64,000 nt of DNA, taken from assembly GCA_016711605.1 (NCBI GenBank), contig JADJSS010000045.1, positions 1 to 64,000 of the forward strand. Reading direction: 5' to 3'. This document shows positions 19,487 through 29,237 of this stretch, in pieces. This DNA comes from Saprospirales bacterium. Lineage in GTDB: Bacteria > Bacteroidota > Bacteroidia > Chitinophagales > JADIYW01. Both the position numbers and the translations under genes were made by a program. The notes under the pieces are model-generated. The model saw only the letters and a list, made by a program, of their open reading frames with translations, was not told the DNA's origin and searched no databases. Every line of letters begins with the position of its first letter. The first letter of the stretch is position 1.

Positions 19487-21385
19487 ATGAGTGACCAAAT
19501 TAAACACGAATGCGGTATTGCTTTAATCAGATTGCTTAAACCGCTCTCTTATTATAAAGAAAAATACGGCGACATTCATTACGGATTGAGCAAAATGTAT
19601 CTGCTGATGCAGAAACAACACAACCGCGGACAAGATGGCGCTGGTTTAGCAACCATCAAACTCGATACTTCACCAGGACAATCTTATTTTGATAGAGAAC
19701 GAAGTGTGGAAAAACAAGCGATTCAAGCTATTTTCGATAAAATTTTTCATCAATTTTCTGATTTATCAGATAAAGAAAAAGTTCGCATTCAGGATTTGGA
19801 TTATGTGAAAAATAATTACGAATTTATGGGTGAGTTGTTGCTGGGTCACTTACGTTATGGTACACATGGTGGCAATGATAAAAGCAATTGCCATCCACGA
19901 ATTCGAGCTAATAACTGGAAAACAAGAACCTTAATTGTTGCTGGAAATTTCAACATGACCAATGTTGATGAATTGTTTGATAAATTAGTGAGTTTAGGTC
20001 AGTTTCCGCGCGAGATGTCTGATACAATGACAGTTTTAGAAAAAATCGGTCATTTTTTAGATGTAGAAAATCAAAAATTATTTAAACGATACAAACCACA
20101 AATTAGTAATAATTACGAAATCACACCATTAATTGAACACAATATCAACGTAGCAGAAATTTTAAAAAATGCAGTAGAAGATTTTGATGGTGGTTACGCA
20201 ATGGCTGGTTTAATTGGTCATGGCGATGCATTTGTCATTCGTGATCCAAATGGAATTCGTCCTGCATATTATTATAAAGATGATGAAGTTGTGGTCGTAG
20301 CTTCAGAGCGACCTGCAATTCAAACATCATTTAATGTGCATCGCAGCAAAGTACAGGAAATAAAACCTGGACACGCATTAATTATTAAAAAAGATGGAAG
20401 CGTTGGCGAAGTAGAATGCATTCAACCAAAAGAAAGAAAAGCATGTAGTTTTGAACGAATTTATTTTTCGCGTGGAAGTGATTTTGAAATTTATCAGGAA
20501 CGAAAATTATTAGGAAAATTATTGGTTCCAACAATTCTAGAAAATATTAATTATGATATTGAAAACACTGTTTTTTCTTACATACCAAATACCGCAGAAG
20601 TAGCATTTTTAGGTATGGTGGAAGAAGTGCAAAAACAACACGTTCAAAAAAACATAAAAGATTTTAATTCAGGAAAAATTTCCTCACAAGAAATATTTCA
20701 GCAACAATTATCCATCATGCCTCGCATTGAAAAAATTGCTGTAAAAGATGTGAAATTACGTACGTTTATAACCGATGATACTTCACGCAATGATTTGGTA
20801 CATCATGTATATGATGTCACGTATGGTATTGTAAATAATGATGTTGATACTTTAGTTGTGTTAGATGATTCTATTGTGCGCGGAACCACATTGAAAGAAA
20901 GTATTTTGACGATGTTGGATCGACTACAACCGAAAAAAATCATTGTAGTTTCATCTGCACCGCAAATTCGTTATCCAGATTGTTATGGTATAGATATGAG
21001 TAAAATGGGTAGTTTTGTTGCTTTCCAAGCTGCCATTGCATTATGGAAAGACAGTGATAAATATCACGTTTTACAAGATTTATATAAACGCTGTAAAGAA
21101 GAAGTGCAAAAGCCAATTGTAGAAATGCAGAATTTGGTGAAAGAAGTTTATGCGCCATTTACTGCAGAGGAAATATCAGCGAAAATTTCTGATATTGTAA
21201 AACCACAACATATTTTTGCACAAGTAGATGTCATTTATCAAACAATCGAAGATTTACATAAAGCTTGTCCAAATAATACAGGCGACTGGTATTTTACTGG
21301 TGATTATCCAACACCAGGTGGTAACAAAGTTTCGTTAAATGCTTTTATTAACTACATGGAAGGCAAAAATATTCGCGCTTATTAA
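19487..21385 (+). CDS. Amidophosphoribosyltransferase-like protein (long PurF homologue)
   Basis: A 632-residue class II glutamine amidotransferase fused to a phosphoribosyltransferase. The nucleophile would be Cys9 in HECGIA, exposed after removal of an 8-residue leader; RGQDGAGLA and HLRYGTHGG form the glutamine site, DPNGIRPAYY follows, and the PRPP loop reads VVLDDSIVRGTTLKES near residues 455-470. PurF makes phosphoribosylamine, the first step of purine synthesis. This copy is more than 100 residues longer than usual PurF (about 470-505), with a C-terminal extension from about residue 530. A similar long form occurs in Bacteroidota next to a standard PurF, so it may be a paralogue with its own role. 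No purine genes flank it. Confidence 0.85.
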   Translation: MSDQIKHECGIALIRLLKPLSYYKEKYGDIHYGLSKMYLLMQKQHNRGQDGAGLATIKLDTSPGQSYFDRERSVEKQAIQAIFDKIFHQFSDLSDKEKVRIQDLDYVKNNYEFMGELLLGHLRYGTHGGNDKSNCHPRIRANNWKTRTLIVAGNFNMTNVDELFDKLVSLGQFPREMSDTMTVLEKIGHFLDVENQKLFKRYKPQISNNYEITPLIEHNINVAEILKNAVEDFDGGYAMAGLIGHGDAFVIRDPNGIRPAYYYKDDEVVVVASERPAIQTSFNVHRSKVQEIKPGHALIIKKDGSVGEVECIQPKERKACSFERIYFSRGSDFEIYQERKLLGKLLVPTILENINYDIENTVFSYIPNTAEVAFLGMVEEVQKQHVQKNIKDFNSGKISSQEIFQQQLSIMPRIEKIAVKDVKLRTFITDDTSRNDLVHHVYDVTYGIVNNDVDTLVVLDDSIVRGTTLKESILTMLDRLQPKKIIVVSSAPQIRYPDCYGIDMSKMGSFVAFQAAIALWKDSDKYHVLQDLYKRCKEEVQKPIVEMQNLVKEVYAPFTAEEISAKISDIVKPQHIFAQVDVIYQTIEDLHKACPNNTGDWYFTGDYPTPGGNKVSLNAFINYMEGKNIRAY

Positions 21386-21392
21386 TTCTATA

Positions 21393-21440
21393 AACTTTAG
21401 AAAAGTTTTCAATAATATCGTTAAAAACTTTTCTAAAGTT
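21393..21440. terminator. Perfect 17-bp inverted repeat, bidirectional terminator
   Basis: AACTTTAGAAAAGTTTT (21393-21409) and its exact complement (21424-21440) flank a 14-nt loop between two convergent genes. The right arm overlaps the last 8 bp of the helicase frame, including its stop codon. Confidence 0.7.
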
Positions 21441-24400
21441 GATTCGTAATATTCTCGATTTCTTTTTCAGCATCTTTCCACCAATTGTATGACCAAAGAT
21501 GATAGGTTTTAATACCATAAGTTGCAATTGTTTTTTCTTGATGAATTTTGATTCTGTAAGAAATTTCAGGATGATAGTTTTGCGTATTTTCAAAATCAAT
21601 ATGTAAAATGACACGATTATCTTTTACAAAAACAATATCTAAAATAAATCCACCAAGCGCATAATTTTGCAGCACTTGCGAACCAAATTTTTTATGTAAA
21701 TGCTCAAAAACTGTTTGTTTAAAAATTGAATTTGAGATAATAGAAATTGTTTTATTTATTGGTTGATTGTTTTTTTGTAAACTATTTTTAAATATTGGAT
21801 TTGAGTTTTATTGTTTTCTGAACAAGCTTTCACATAAGACAAATACGCATAAAAAATACTTTTTCCGATGTTTCCTTTTTGAGCTAACTCATCTTCAAAT
21901 TGCATGAAAAATGTTTCTGGAATTGAAGTGAAAAGATGCAGTGAATGCTTGGCTCTGGTAATGATTACGTTTAATAATTGATAACCTTTTTCTTGAGAAA
22001 TGGGTCCAAAAAGTTGTTTGAATTTTCCTTCTTCATTTTTGCCAAACGTAGTTGATAAAATCATCACATCACGTTCGTCACCTTGTATGTTTTCAAGATT
22101 TTTTACAAATAATCCTTTAGTTAATAAAGTTTGTAAAAGCTCATTTTTATTGTTGTCTGCATATGCATGTTCATACAATAAATCGAAAATAAGATCGCGT
22201 TGAAAAATATTAAAAGTAGCAATTCCAATGCTTGGATATTCGTCATTTATTTTTTCAATATTGAAAATAAAATCAACGATGGCAATGGCTTCTTTTTGGT
22301 TGATTCCATTAGAATAAACGCCATCAATTTGATTGTAAAATAAAGAAGCATACGCTTTTTTTTCAGGCAATGGAATCAATCGAGATTGGTAAAAAGCATA
22401 ATTCGAAAACTGAATTAAATTTGGATGCAGCGAACGATAATGAAAATCTAAATACGAATTTTTGTAGTTGGCATCATCGGCAAATTCTAACAATGATTTA
22501 CTTTCTGCTAAATAGTTTTCTACTTCGTTGTCATCGTCTTCATTCCAAAAAATTGTTTCGTTTCCAAAATAATTACTTGGTGGCATTTGGTGTTTGTCGC
22601 CAGAAATAATTTTTATTTTTCCGCGATATAATGATGTAAAAGTATCTTCAATTCTTAATTGACTTGCTTCATCTAATATTATAACATCGAACAAATCTTT
22701 TTGTAACGGTAGGATAGAAGTTGCGACAGTTGGATTTACCATTATTACAGGAAATAAATTGGTAAAGAATGCAATATCGTGATGAATGATTTTTCGCAAA
22801 GAATTTTTTGAAGAAAATTGTTTGTTTTTTCGCTGGTTGTATAGGTATTTTATTTCGCTGAGATCTTTTGTTTTTATAGTGTTTTGTGCAACTTCATTCC
22901 AAGAGAAATTTATCTTTTCAGATAGTTTTTGTTTAAATAAATTATCTGTTTCTTTTAAATCATCAAATAGTTTTTGCGTATCATCTTTGATGCCATTTTC
23001 AATAGCATTTTTTAAAATGGTTTGATTAAAATAATAGATTGTAAAAATAGATAGCCAATCAAAAGTGCCAGTATTTGCTAATGCTTTGACGATATTTTGA
23101 GTTTTTAAATCTTGTTGTAAAATGAATTTTTTATAGTTGAAATAATTTTCAAAAGATCTTCATTTGTAATTGTTTGTTCAATAATTCCTTGGATTTTTTT
23201 TAAGTTTGGAAGTAATTCTTCTATTTTTTGTATGTTATTTAACGACAAATTTATATTTGCTAATAACTTTGCGCTATACAAATTAGATTTTTGTATAATC
23301 AAGATTAGTGTTTTCTTTTTCTTTTTTGTTTTTTGAATTTAGAAGAAATAAATGCGAGTATAGATATAATCCTGCTTTTCCAACCATTTAATGAATTGTA
23401 GTTATCATTATATTCAATTAAATTTTTTACTGATTTTATTCTGTAATGCTAATGCTTGCTTGTATTTGATTTTCTACTTCAATAAATTTTTGTAAGAATT
23501 ATGCTTAGAATTTTTGATTATTTATTTCTTCAAATAGTAAAGAGTTTGGATTCACTTTCAAAACAACTCATTTGCAATTTTTATTTTTTCTAATAGTAAA
23601 TTATACTCTACAAAATTGAAATTATAATCGTTGTTGCGAACATGTTTGTTTATCGAATTTGCTTTTTCTAAAATAGATGAATCCTTATTTAATTCAATGC
23701 TTTTAGTTAATAATTCTAACCAATTGTCATCGCCAAAAATTTCTGTTTTTGTAAAATTGATGCGATGATTTAATTCTTCTTGTAGTGATAAAAATTTTGT
23801 TCGCAACAATTCATACTCATTATTTCTAAAACGTATAATAGGATGCTCTGTTAATTCAATTTGTTGACGTACATTTTCTACAATTTTTTTTCTGTCGATA
23901 TATACATCTTCAATCAATGCACACAAATGATGCAGGTTTTGTAGCTTTAAATTATTGAACAAAACTTCCATAGCGGTTCGTTTTTCACAAACCACTAAAA
24001 TTTTTTGTTTGTTCAGTAATGCTTGTGTTATCAACGCAGTCAATGTTTGGCTTTTGCCTGTTCCTGGTGGACCTTGAATAATGAGTTTATGGTGTGTTTT
24101 TAGTTGTTGTAGCACATTTTCCTGACTTGGATCTAATTCAATAGGAGATAACACTTCGCCTTCAAAAAAGGTTCTTGTATTCGCACTTTCACTTTCACCA
24201 TCACTTTCACTATTAATCAAATTTTCTACATCTTTTATAATGCTTTGTTTTTGCATTTTATATAAACCAAACACGCCACTCCAGCGAATCCATGCAGTTT
24301 CTTTTGTAATGTTTTCAATTGTTTCCTTGTTTGTACAAGGTAAAATAGTTGCAATGTTTTCTGCTGCTTGAAAAGGAATATTTAGTTTTGATAATAATTG

Positions 24401-24990
24401 TTCGCAAAAAATATTTAGTTGTTTTTCGTTTAAAAAATCATTTTCTATTAATATCTCTAATTCATCTGTTTTTATTTTTTCAATACTTTCAAAATGTGAT
24501 TTTAATAACTCATTAAAAATTAATGGTTGATCTTCATTTCTACTAATAGTCCATGTATTATTTTTACGCGTATCCTTTTCAATGTTTAAATACCAAATCA
24601 ATAAAGGTGCTTTTAAAATTTTTCTCTATTATTAGGATCGCGTTTTATTAATAAAGGATAACCAAAACCAAACGAAGTGAAACCATATTCAGCAAATTCT
24701 TCTTTTTCTTGATAATCTAAATGATTGAGTCGTTTAATAATTTTCTGAATAATTTTTTTTTGTTCATTTTCTAATTTGCTAAAATCAGTAGGATTTATCG
24801 TTATAGAAAATTGAAACGTTTCTTTTGTTAATAACAGTTCTAAAAATTGTAAATGTAAACTTGGAGCTATATTGATTAAATCATAAATATCTAAGCGTGC
24901 AAAGTTGGCAGGCAAAGCATTTAAATGAATGCTTCTCGCATCGCCACTTTTTAAGCGTGATAATATTTTATGTAAAAAAGATGTTGTCAT
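21433..24990 (-). pseudogene. Superfamily I DNA/RNA helicase with C-terminal nuclease-like domain, broken by frameshifts
   Basis: Reading from 24990: an N-terminal region with NALPANFARLDIYDL; the Walker A motif IIQGPPGTGKSQTLTALI (near 24060); a long helical part; the Walker B motif VIILDEASQLR (near 22670); helicase C-terminal motifs including GIATFNIFQRDL, QGDERDVMILS and NVIITRAKHSL; and a final segment LDIVFVKDNRVILHIDFEN resembling the PD-(D/E)XK-like tail of related helicases. Frame is lost at 24619, 23560, 23127 and 21806, and each is repaired by one extra A/T. The stretch 23300-23560 has several more breaks. Repaired length would be about 1185 residues. Such proteins act in nucleic acid metabolism, sometimes in defence. 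An in-frame Ser/Glu/Asp repeat lies at 24184-24214. It is either a decayed gene or sequencing error. Confidence 0.78.
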
Positions 24991-25049
24991 TTTTTATTAA
25001 ACGTACAATTTACGAAGTACATTTTATTTTGAATACGTTAATAATAAAA

Positions 25050-25073
25050 AAACCTTCGATTACTCGAAGGTTT
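25050..25073 (-). terminator. Intrinsic terminator after the RRM gene
   Basis: A 10-bp stem, AAACCTTCGA and complement, with the 4-nt loop TTAC (plus-strand reading), is followed on the minus strand by a T-rich run. It lies 24 bp past the stop of the RRM gene. Confidence 0.88.
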
Positions 25074-25096
25074 GTGTATGTTATGATGAAATTAGA

Positions 25097-25510
25097 TTAG
25101 TATCTTTTTTTGTAACCACCATCACCGCCGCTTCCGCCGCCGTAACCGCCGCCGCCGCTTTTGTAGCCGCCGCCACCGCCGCCACCTTTGTAGCCGCCAC
25201 CGCCGCCGCCACCTTTGTAGCCGCCGCCGCCGCCACCGTAACCACCGCCACCAGATTTTTTGTACTCTGTTTTAGGACGTGCTTCGTTTACAGTAAGGTT
25301 TCTGCCTTTGATTTCATGGTCATTTAATCCTTCGATTGCTTTTTGCGCTTCATCATCATTAGGCATTTCAACAAACGCATAACCTTTGCTTACGCCAGTG
25401 TCTCTGTCTTTGATGATTTTTAATGAAGAGATTTCCCCGAATTCTTGGAAAAGTTCTTGTAAGTCAGCATCTGTTACTGCTCTTTCAATGTTTGCTACGA
25501 AAATGTTCAT
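25097..25510 (-). CDS. Glycine-rich RNA-binding protein (RRM)
   Basis: A 137-residue protein with one RNA recognition motif at residues 1-80: RNP2 is IFVANI and RNP1 is KGYAFVEM. It ends in a glycine-rich tail built from repeated GGYKGGGGG units with tyrosine and lysine, closing in YKKRY. Bacterial RRM proteins of this type bind RNA and often respond to cold. The tail DNA (25110-25255) consists of GCC/ACC codon repeats and is much richer in GC than the rest of the window. It has its own terminator and lies alone between a helicase and a hydrolase. Confidence 0.92.
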   Translation of the reverse strand: MNIFVANIERAVTDADLQELFQEFGEISSLKIIKDRDTGVSKGYAFVEMPNDDEAQKAIEGLNDHEIKGRNLTVNEARPKTEYKKSGGGGYGGGGGGYKGGGGGGGYKGGGGGGGYKSGGGGYGGGSGGDGGYKKRY

Positions 25511-25656
25511 TTAATAAAATAATTTAAAAATTTAAAAAAAACTACCAACTTTTAATAATCAACTACAATGAACATTTTGTAAAAAAAACATTGAAAAGAA
25601 GAATTAAAAAGAACAATAGATATACAAATATAAAGATAAAAATTGATTTGTAGTGA

Positions 25657-26493
25657 TTAAATAACTAATTTATTGCACCAATTTAGCATGTTTTCTAAAA
25701 CTTTTGCTTTTTCTGGTTCATTATGACATTCGTGATATAAACCATCATAGCTAATAAAGGTTACGTTTTTACCAGCATTTGCAACAAATCTTTTTGTTGC
25801 ATCATACGAAGTTAATTTATCAGCAGTGCCATGAAAAATTAATGTTGGCAATGTCAACTTTGCAGCGTTTTCTATTGCTTCAGCACCAAACTCAATTAAC
25901 TCAATTCCCATCTTAGAAGAAATACTATCAAAAACCAATGGGTCATTAGAATATTTTTTCACTTCATCTTTATCACGTGAAATGCTATTTACATCTAAAC
26001 CTGATGGCAACGAAAATGTTGGAACTAAATTACGCATTATTTTTCCTGCAAATAATTTTATGGCTGGTGGCGCAAAACCTGGTTGAAAAAATGGCGAAGA
26101 TAAAATAACACCAGCAACTGTTGGATTTCTTTTGATGCAAAAATTTGCTACCACTTGAGCACCCATACTATGTCCGTATATTATTTTTGGTAATGTCGGA
26201 AAATTTGATTCAGCTTGTTTTAATAAATTTGCTACATCATTTAGAAATTCATCATAACTTGGAAAATGACCTCTTTTCCCTTCTGAGCGACCGTGACCGC
26301 GCGCATCGTAGCTTATAACAGCGTATTGGTTATCTGTGAAATACTTTGCCACATGTTCATAGCGAGAACTATGTTCGCCAAAACCATGTACTAAACAAAT
26401 TACTGCTTTTGCTGCAATTGTTTCATTTTCCCATTTCTGACCAAAAATAGCTAGTCCATCATTTGATTTCCAGTTGAGTATTGTGTTCTTCAT
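25657..26493 (-). CDS. Monoacylglycerol lipase-like alpha/beta hydrolase
   Basis: A 278-residue cytosolic hydrolase. Motifs: oxyanion-loop VHGFGEHSSRY near residue 35, SYDARGHGRSEG, the nucleophile elbow GHSMGA (Ser109), FHGTADKLTS holding the likely catalytic Asp, and GLYHECHNE with the histidine. This fits the serine aminopeptidase S33/monoglyceride lipase group, which frees fatty acids from monoacylglycerols or lysophospholipids. The gene is separated by 64 bp from the divergent EEP-domain gene. No operon partner is visible. Confidence 0.88.
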   Translation of the reverse strand: MKNTILNWKSNDGLAIFGQKWENETIAAKAVICLVHGFGEHSSRYEHVAKYFTDNQYAVISYDARGHGRSEGKRGHFPSYDEFLNDVANLLKQAESNFPTLPKIIYGHSMGAQVVANFCIKRNPTVAGVILSSPFFQPGFAPPAIKLFAGKIMRNLVPTFSLPSGLDVNSISRDKDEVKKYSNDPLVFDSISSKMGIELIEFGAEAIENAAKLTLPTLIFHGTADKLTSYDATKRFVANAGKNVTFISYDGLYHECHNEPEKAKVLENMLNWCNKLVI

Positions 26494-26557
26494 AAGTAAT
26501 TTATTTATCTAAGAAATAAACCCTAAATTTAAGTAAATTTATTTTAAATAATCAGAA

Positions 26558-27622
26558 ATGAAAAAAACGATGATTTTAGTATTAAAAATTATTCTTGGTG
26601 CAGGAATTTTATTTGGTTTATATGTAGTTGGTGCTATTTTATATGCGCAACTTACAGATTATAAACCAAAACCAGAAGAACAAGCAGAAGTATTGATTCC
26701 GAAAGAGAAATTGCCAGAAATAAACAAAGATACATTTGTGTTTTATGATTGGAATATTGGATATTGCGGTTTAGGTAAAGAATCAGATTTTTTTTATGAT
26801 GGTGGAAAAATGGTGCGACCAACAAAAGCACTTTCAGAGAAAAATTTTAACGGATTTATTGAAACCATTTCTAAATGGAAAACGGATGCTGATTTTATCA
26901 ATATTCAGGAGATAGACAGAAATTCTAAACGCAGTTATCAAATTGAACAATTTCAAAAAGCTTTTGAAATATTAGGAAATTTTAAAGCAGTTTTTGGGAA
27001 AAATTATGATGTAAAATATGTGCCAATTCCATTCTTAGAACCAATGGGAAAAGTACTTGGTGGTATAGGTACGTTTTATAAATATCAAGATGCTGAAACA
27101 CCTTTAAAATATGCATTTCCAAGCAATTTCTCATTTCCAAAAGGGTTGTTTTTTTTAGATAGATGTTTTGTTAAACATCGATTTAATTTAAAAAATGGAA
27201 AACAATTAATTGTCATCAACACACACAATTCAGCATATGATGGTGGAAAATTAAAAAAACAAGAAATGGCTTATTTTAAAAAGTATATTGTGGATGAATT
27301 TACCAAAGGAAATTATGTGGTTGTTGGAGGCGATTGGAACCAAATTCCACCAGGTTACAAACCACTAAAAGAAAAAAGTGATTACGAAGAAATGCCGATA
27401 CCAACTGATTTTGTTGATAGTTCATGGACATTTGCATTTGATGGAAATACACCAACCAACAGAAAAGTAGATTTTCCGTATGAAGCTGGAAAAACATACA
27501 CAACCGTTATTGATTTCTTTTTATTATCACCAAATATTGAATTATTAGAAGTAAAAGGACAATCAATGAGTTTTGAGTTTTCCGATCATCAGCCGATTAG
27601 AATGGTTTGTAAGTTGAAGTAG
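26558..27622 (+). CDS. Membrane-anchored endonuclease/exonuclease/phosphatase family protein
   Basis: A 354-residue protein with an N-terminal hydrophobic segment (about residues 5-32) that anchors it to the membrane. The rest is an EEP domain: YDWNIGYCG, FINIQEID (metal-binding Glu), VINTHNSAYDGG, VVVGGDWNQIPPGY and the closing FSDHQPIRM. The family includes nucleases, sphingomyelinases and inositol phosphatases; the position outside the membrane would favour a phosphodiesterase or nuclease role, but I cannot choose. Intergenic DNA after it carries a copy of the CTTATAACCAATAAC repeat. Confidence 0.85.
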   Translation: MKKTMILVLKIILGAGILFGLYVVGAILYAQLTDYKPKPEEQAEVLIPKEKLPEINKDTFVFYDWNIGYCGLGKESDFFYDGGKMVRPTKALSEKNFNGFIETISKWKTDADFINIQEIDRNSKRSYQIEQFQKAFEILGNFKAVFGKNYDVKYVPIPFLEPMGKVLGGIGTFYKYQDAETPLKYAFPSNFSFPKGLFFLDRCFVKHRFNLKNGKQLIVINTHNSAYDGGKLKKQEMAYFKKYIVDEFTKGNYVVVGGDWNQIPPGYKPLKEKSDYEEMPIPTDFVDSSWTFAFDGNTPTNRKVDFPYEAGKTYTTVIDFFLLSPNIELLEVKGQSMSFEFSDHQPIRMVCKLK

Positions 27623-27688
27623 TAAGGTAACAGAAATAAGTTATTGGTTATAAGAGTGCAATTTTTTTATTATCCATTTTCTTTTTTG

Positions 27689-27696
27689 TATTTTTG
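27689..27696 (+). promoter_or_regulatory. -7 promoter element of the arginine deiminase gene
   Basis: TATTTTTG matches TANNTTTG exactly. It lies about 125 bp before the start codon, implying a leader of roughly 120 nt; no clear -33 element is seen. Confidence 0.4.
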
Positions 27697-27822
27697 CAAA
27701 AGCTTTAACTATCGTTTTAGTCACAATAAACAGAGTGTAGTTCGTGGTACACGAATCACATATATGAGTATTTTTACAAAACCGTATAACTTATTACAAA
27801 TAACTTATAACTAATCACACAC

Positions 27823-29043
27823 ATGACCATTCATTCAGAAATACAAACACTTAAAAAAGTTATTATACACGAACCAGATTTAGGCATCGAACATATTTCA
27901 CCAGAAATTGCGGAACAATTATTGTACGATGATATTGTTTTTTTACCAAGAATGATAGAAGAACATTTTGCATTTACAGAAACACTGCGACAATTATTAG
28001 GTAAAGAAAATGTGTACGAATTAGATGATTTATTGCGCGAAATTTTAGACAACGAAAGTGTGCGTGATGAAATAATAGAATTTCTATTTGAAAAAGAAGA
28101 TTTAGGACTTGGACAATATGAAAAATTAAAACAAATTGATCCGAAACAGTTGGCCTCAACTTTGATTTCTGGTTTGCATCCAGAAACGCAGGAAATGATT
28201 ATTGCGCCATTGCCAAATTTGGTATTTACACGAGATATTGGTTGTGTTATTAATGATCATATTTTAATTTGTAAAGCCAATAAAACTGCACGTATTCGCG
28301 AAAATTTTCTAACAAAATTCATTATTCATCATCATCCATTATTTGCATCTTTTAAAGATAAAATCATCGATTTTGTTATCGATGAAAATCTAGAAAAAGA
28401 TGCAGGAATTTCGATTGAAGGTGGTGATGTGATGTTGATTCATCCAAGACATTTATTGATTGGTGAAAGTGAACGCACTACGTTAGATGCGATTTTTGAA
28501 TTGAAACAAATTTTATTTGATAAAGATATTGTTGATTTTGTAACAGTAGTGGAAATTCCGAACGAACGCTATTGCATGCATTTAGATACCATTTTTACGT
28601 TGTTAGATGAAAATACATGCGTTGGTTTTGCGCCATTGATGTTTGAAAAAAACGATAAGGTTGATATCATCACGTACTCAAAAGATAACAAACGTGCCAC
28701 ATTATATCCAACCTTAAAAGAGTTGATAAAAGAAATTTATCCAAACATGAATTTTGTTTCGTGTGGCAATGGAATTTCGCCATTTGCGCAACGCGAACAA
28801 TGGACAGATGGTTGTAATTTTGTAACGGTAAAACCTGGCGTTGCTTATACTTACGAACGAAATATTTACACGCTAAAAGCATTGGTAGAAAATGGATTTT
28901 CTATCATTACTGCAAGTCAATTATTAGAAGCAAAAACTTCCTTAAACGACTTAGAAAAAACTATTATAACATTGTCATCTGCTGAATTGTCACGCGCTCG
29001 TGGTGGTCCACATTGTATGACTTTTCCAATTTGCAGAGCTTAA
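27823..29043 (+). CDS. Arginine deiminase family protein
   Basis: A 406-residue guanidino-group modifying enzyme. It shows the five-bladed family landmarks: NLVFTRDIGCVI, SIEGGDVMLIHPRHLLIG, the catalytic His region RYCMHLDTIFTLLD, and the nucleophile Cys398 in GGPHCMTFPICR. Arginine deiminase turns arginine into citrulline and ammonia. The length fits ArcA, but no ornithine carbamoyltransferase or carbamate kinase gene lies beside it, so this is not a standard arc operon; its substrate could also be a modified arginine. The gene is isolated, with an untranslated leader of about 120 nt. Confidence 0.85.
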   Translation: MTIHSEIQTLKKVIIHEPDLGIEHISPEIAEQLLYDDIVFLPRMIEEHFAFTETLRQLLGKENVYELDDLLREILDNESVRDEIIEFLFEKEDLGLGQYEKLKQIDPKQLASTLISGLHPETQEMIIAPLPNLVFTRDIGCVINDHILICKANKTARIRENFLTKFIIHHHPLFASFKDKIIDFVIDENLEKDAGISIEGGDVMLIHPRHLLIGESERTTLDAIFELKQILFDKDIVDFVTVVEIPNERYCMHLDTIFTLLDENTCVGFAPLMFEKNDKVDIITYSKDNKRATLYPTLKELIKEIYPNMNFVSCGNGISPFAQREQWTDGCNFVTVKPGVAYTYERNIYTLKALVENGFSIITASQLLEAKTSLNDLEKTIITLSSAELSRARGGPHCMTFPICRA

Positions 29044-29186
29044 TTTCTTTTCTTATTTACTTGATTCCTTGATTCAAATCAAATAAAATACAAATATCTA
29101 TTTAATTGATTTTCATCAATCTAAGATTGTTTACTTAATGTTAACTTTGTTTATCATTGAAGCTATAGAAACATAAAAAACCAAAA

Positions 29187-29214
29187 AAAAGACCAAACAT
29201 TTGTTTGGTCTTTT
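29187..29214. terminator. Bidirectional intrinsic terminator
   Basis: AAAAGACCAAAC and its exact complement form a 12-bp stem with a 4-nt loop, flanked by A-runs and T-runs. It serves the deoxynucleoside kinase on the minus strand and possibly the deiminase on the plus strand. Confidence 0.88.
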
Positions 29215-29237
29215 ACATTTTTATTGGTGTCTATTTC

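Noticed and set aside
21433..24990. Helicase-nuclease as a complete antiphage defence system
   Set aside because: The domain mix allows it, but the neighbours are housekeeping genes and no partner defence gene is present.
25110..25255. CRISPR-like regular repeats
   Set aside because: The repeats are in-frame glycine-rich codons of the RRM protein with no unique spacers.
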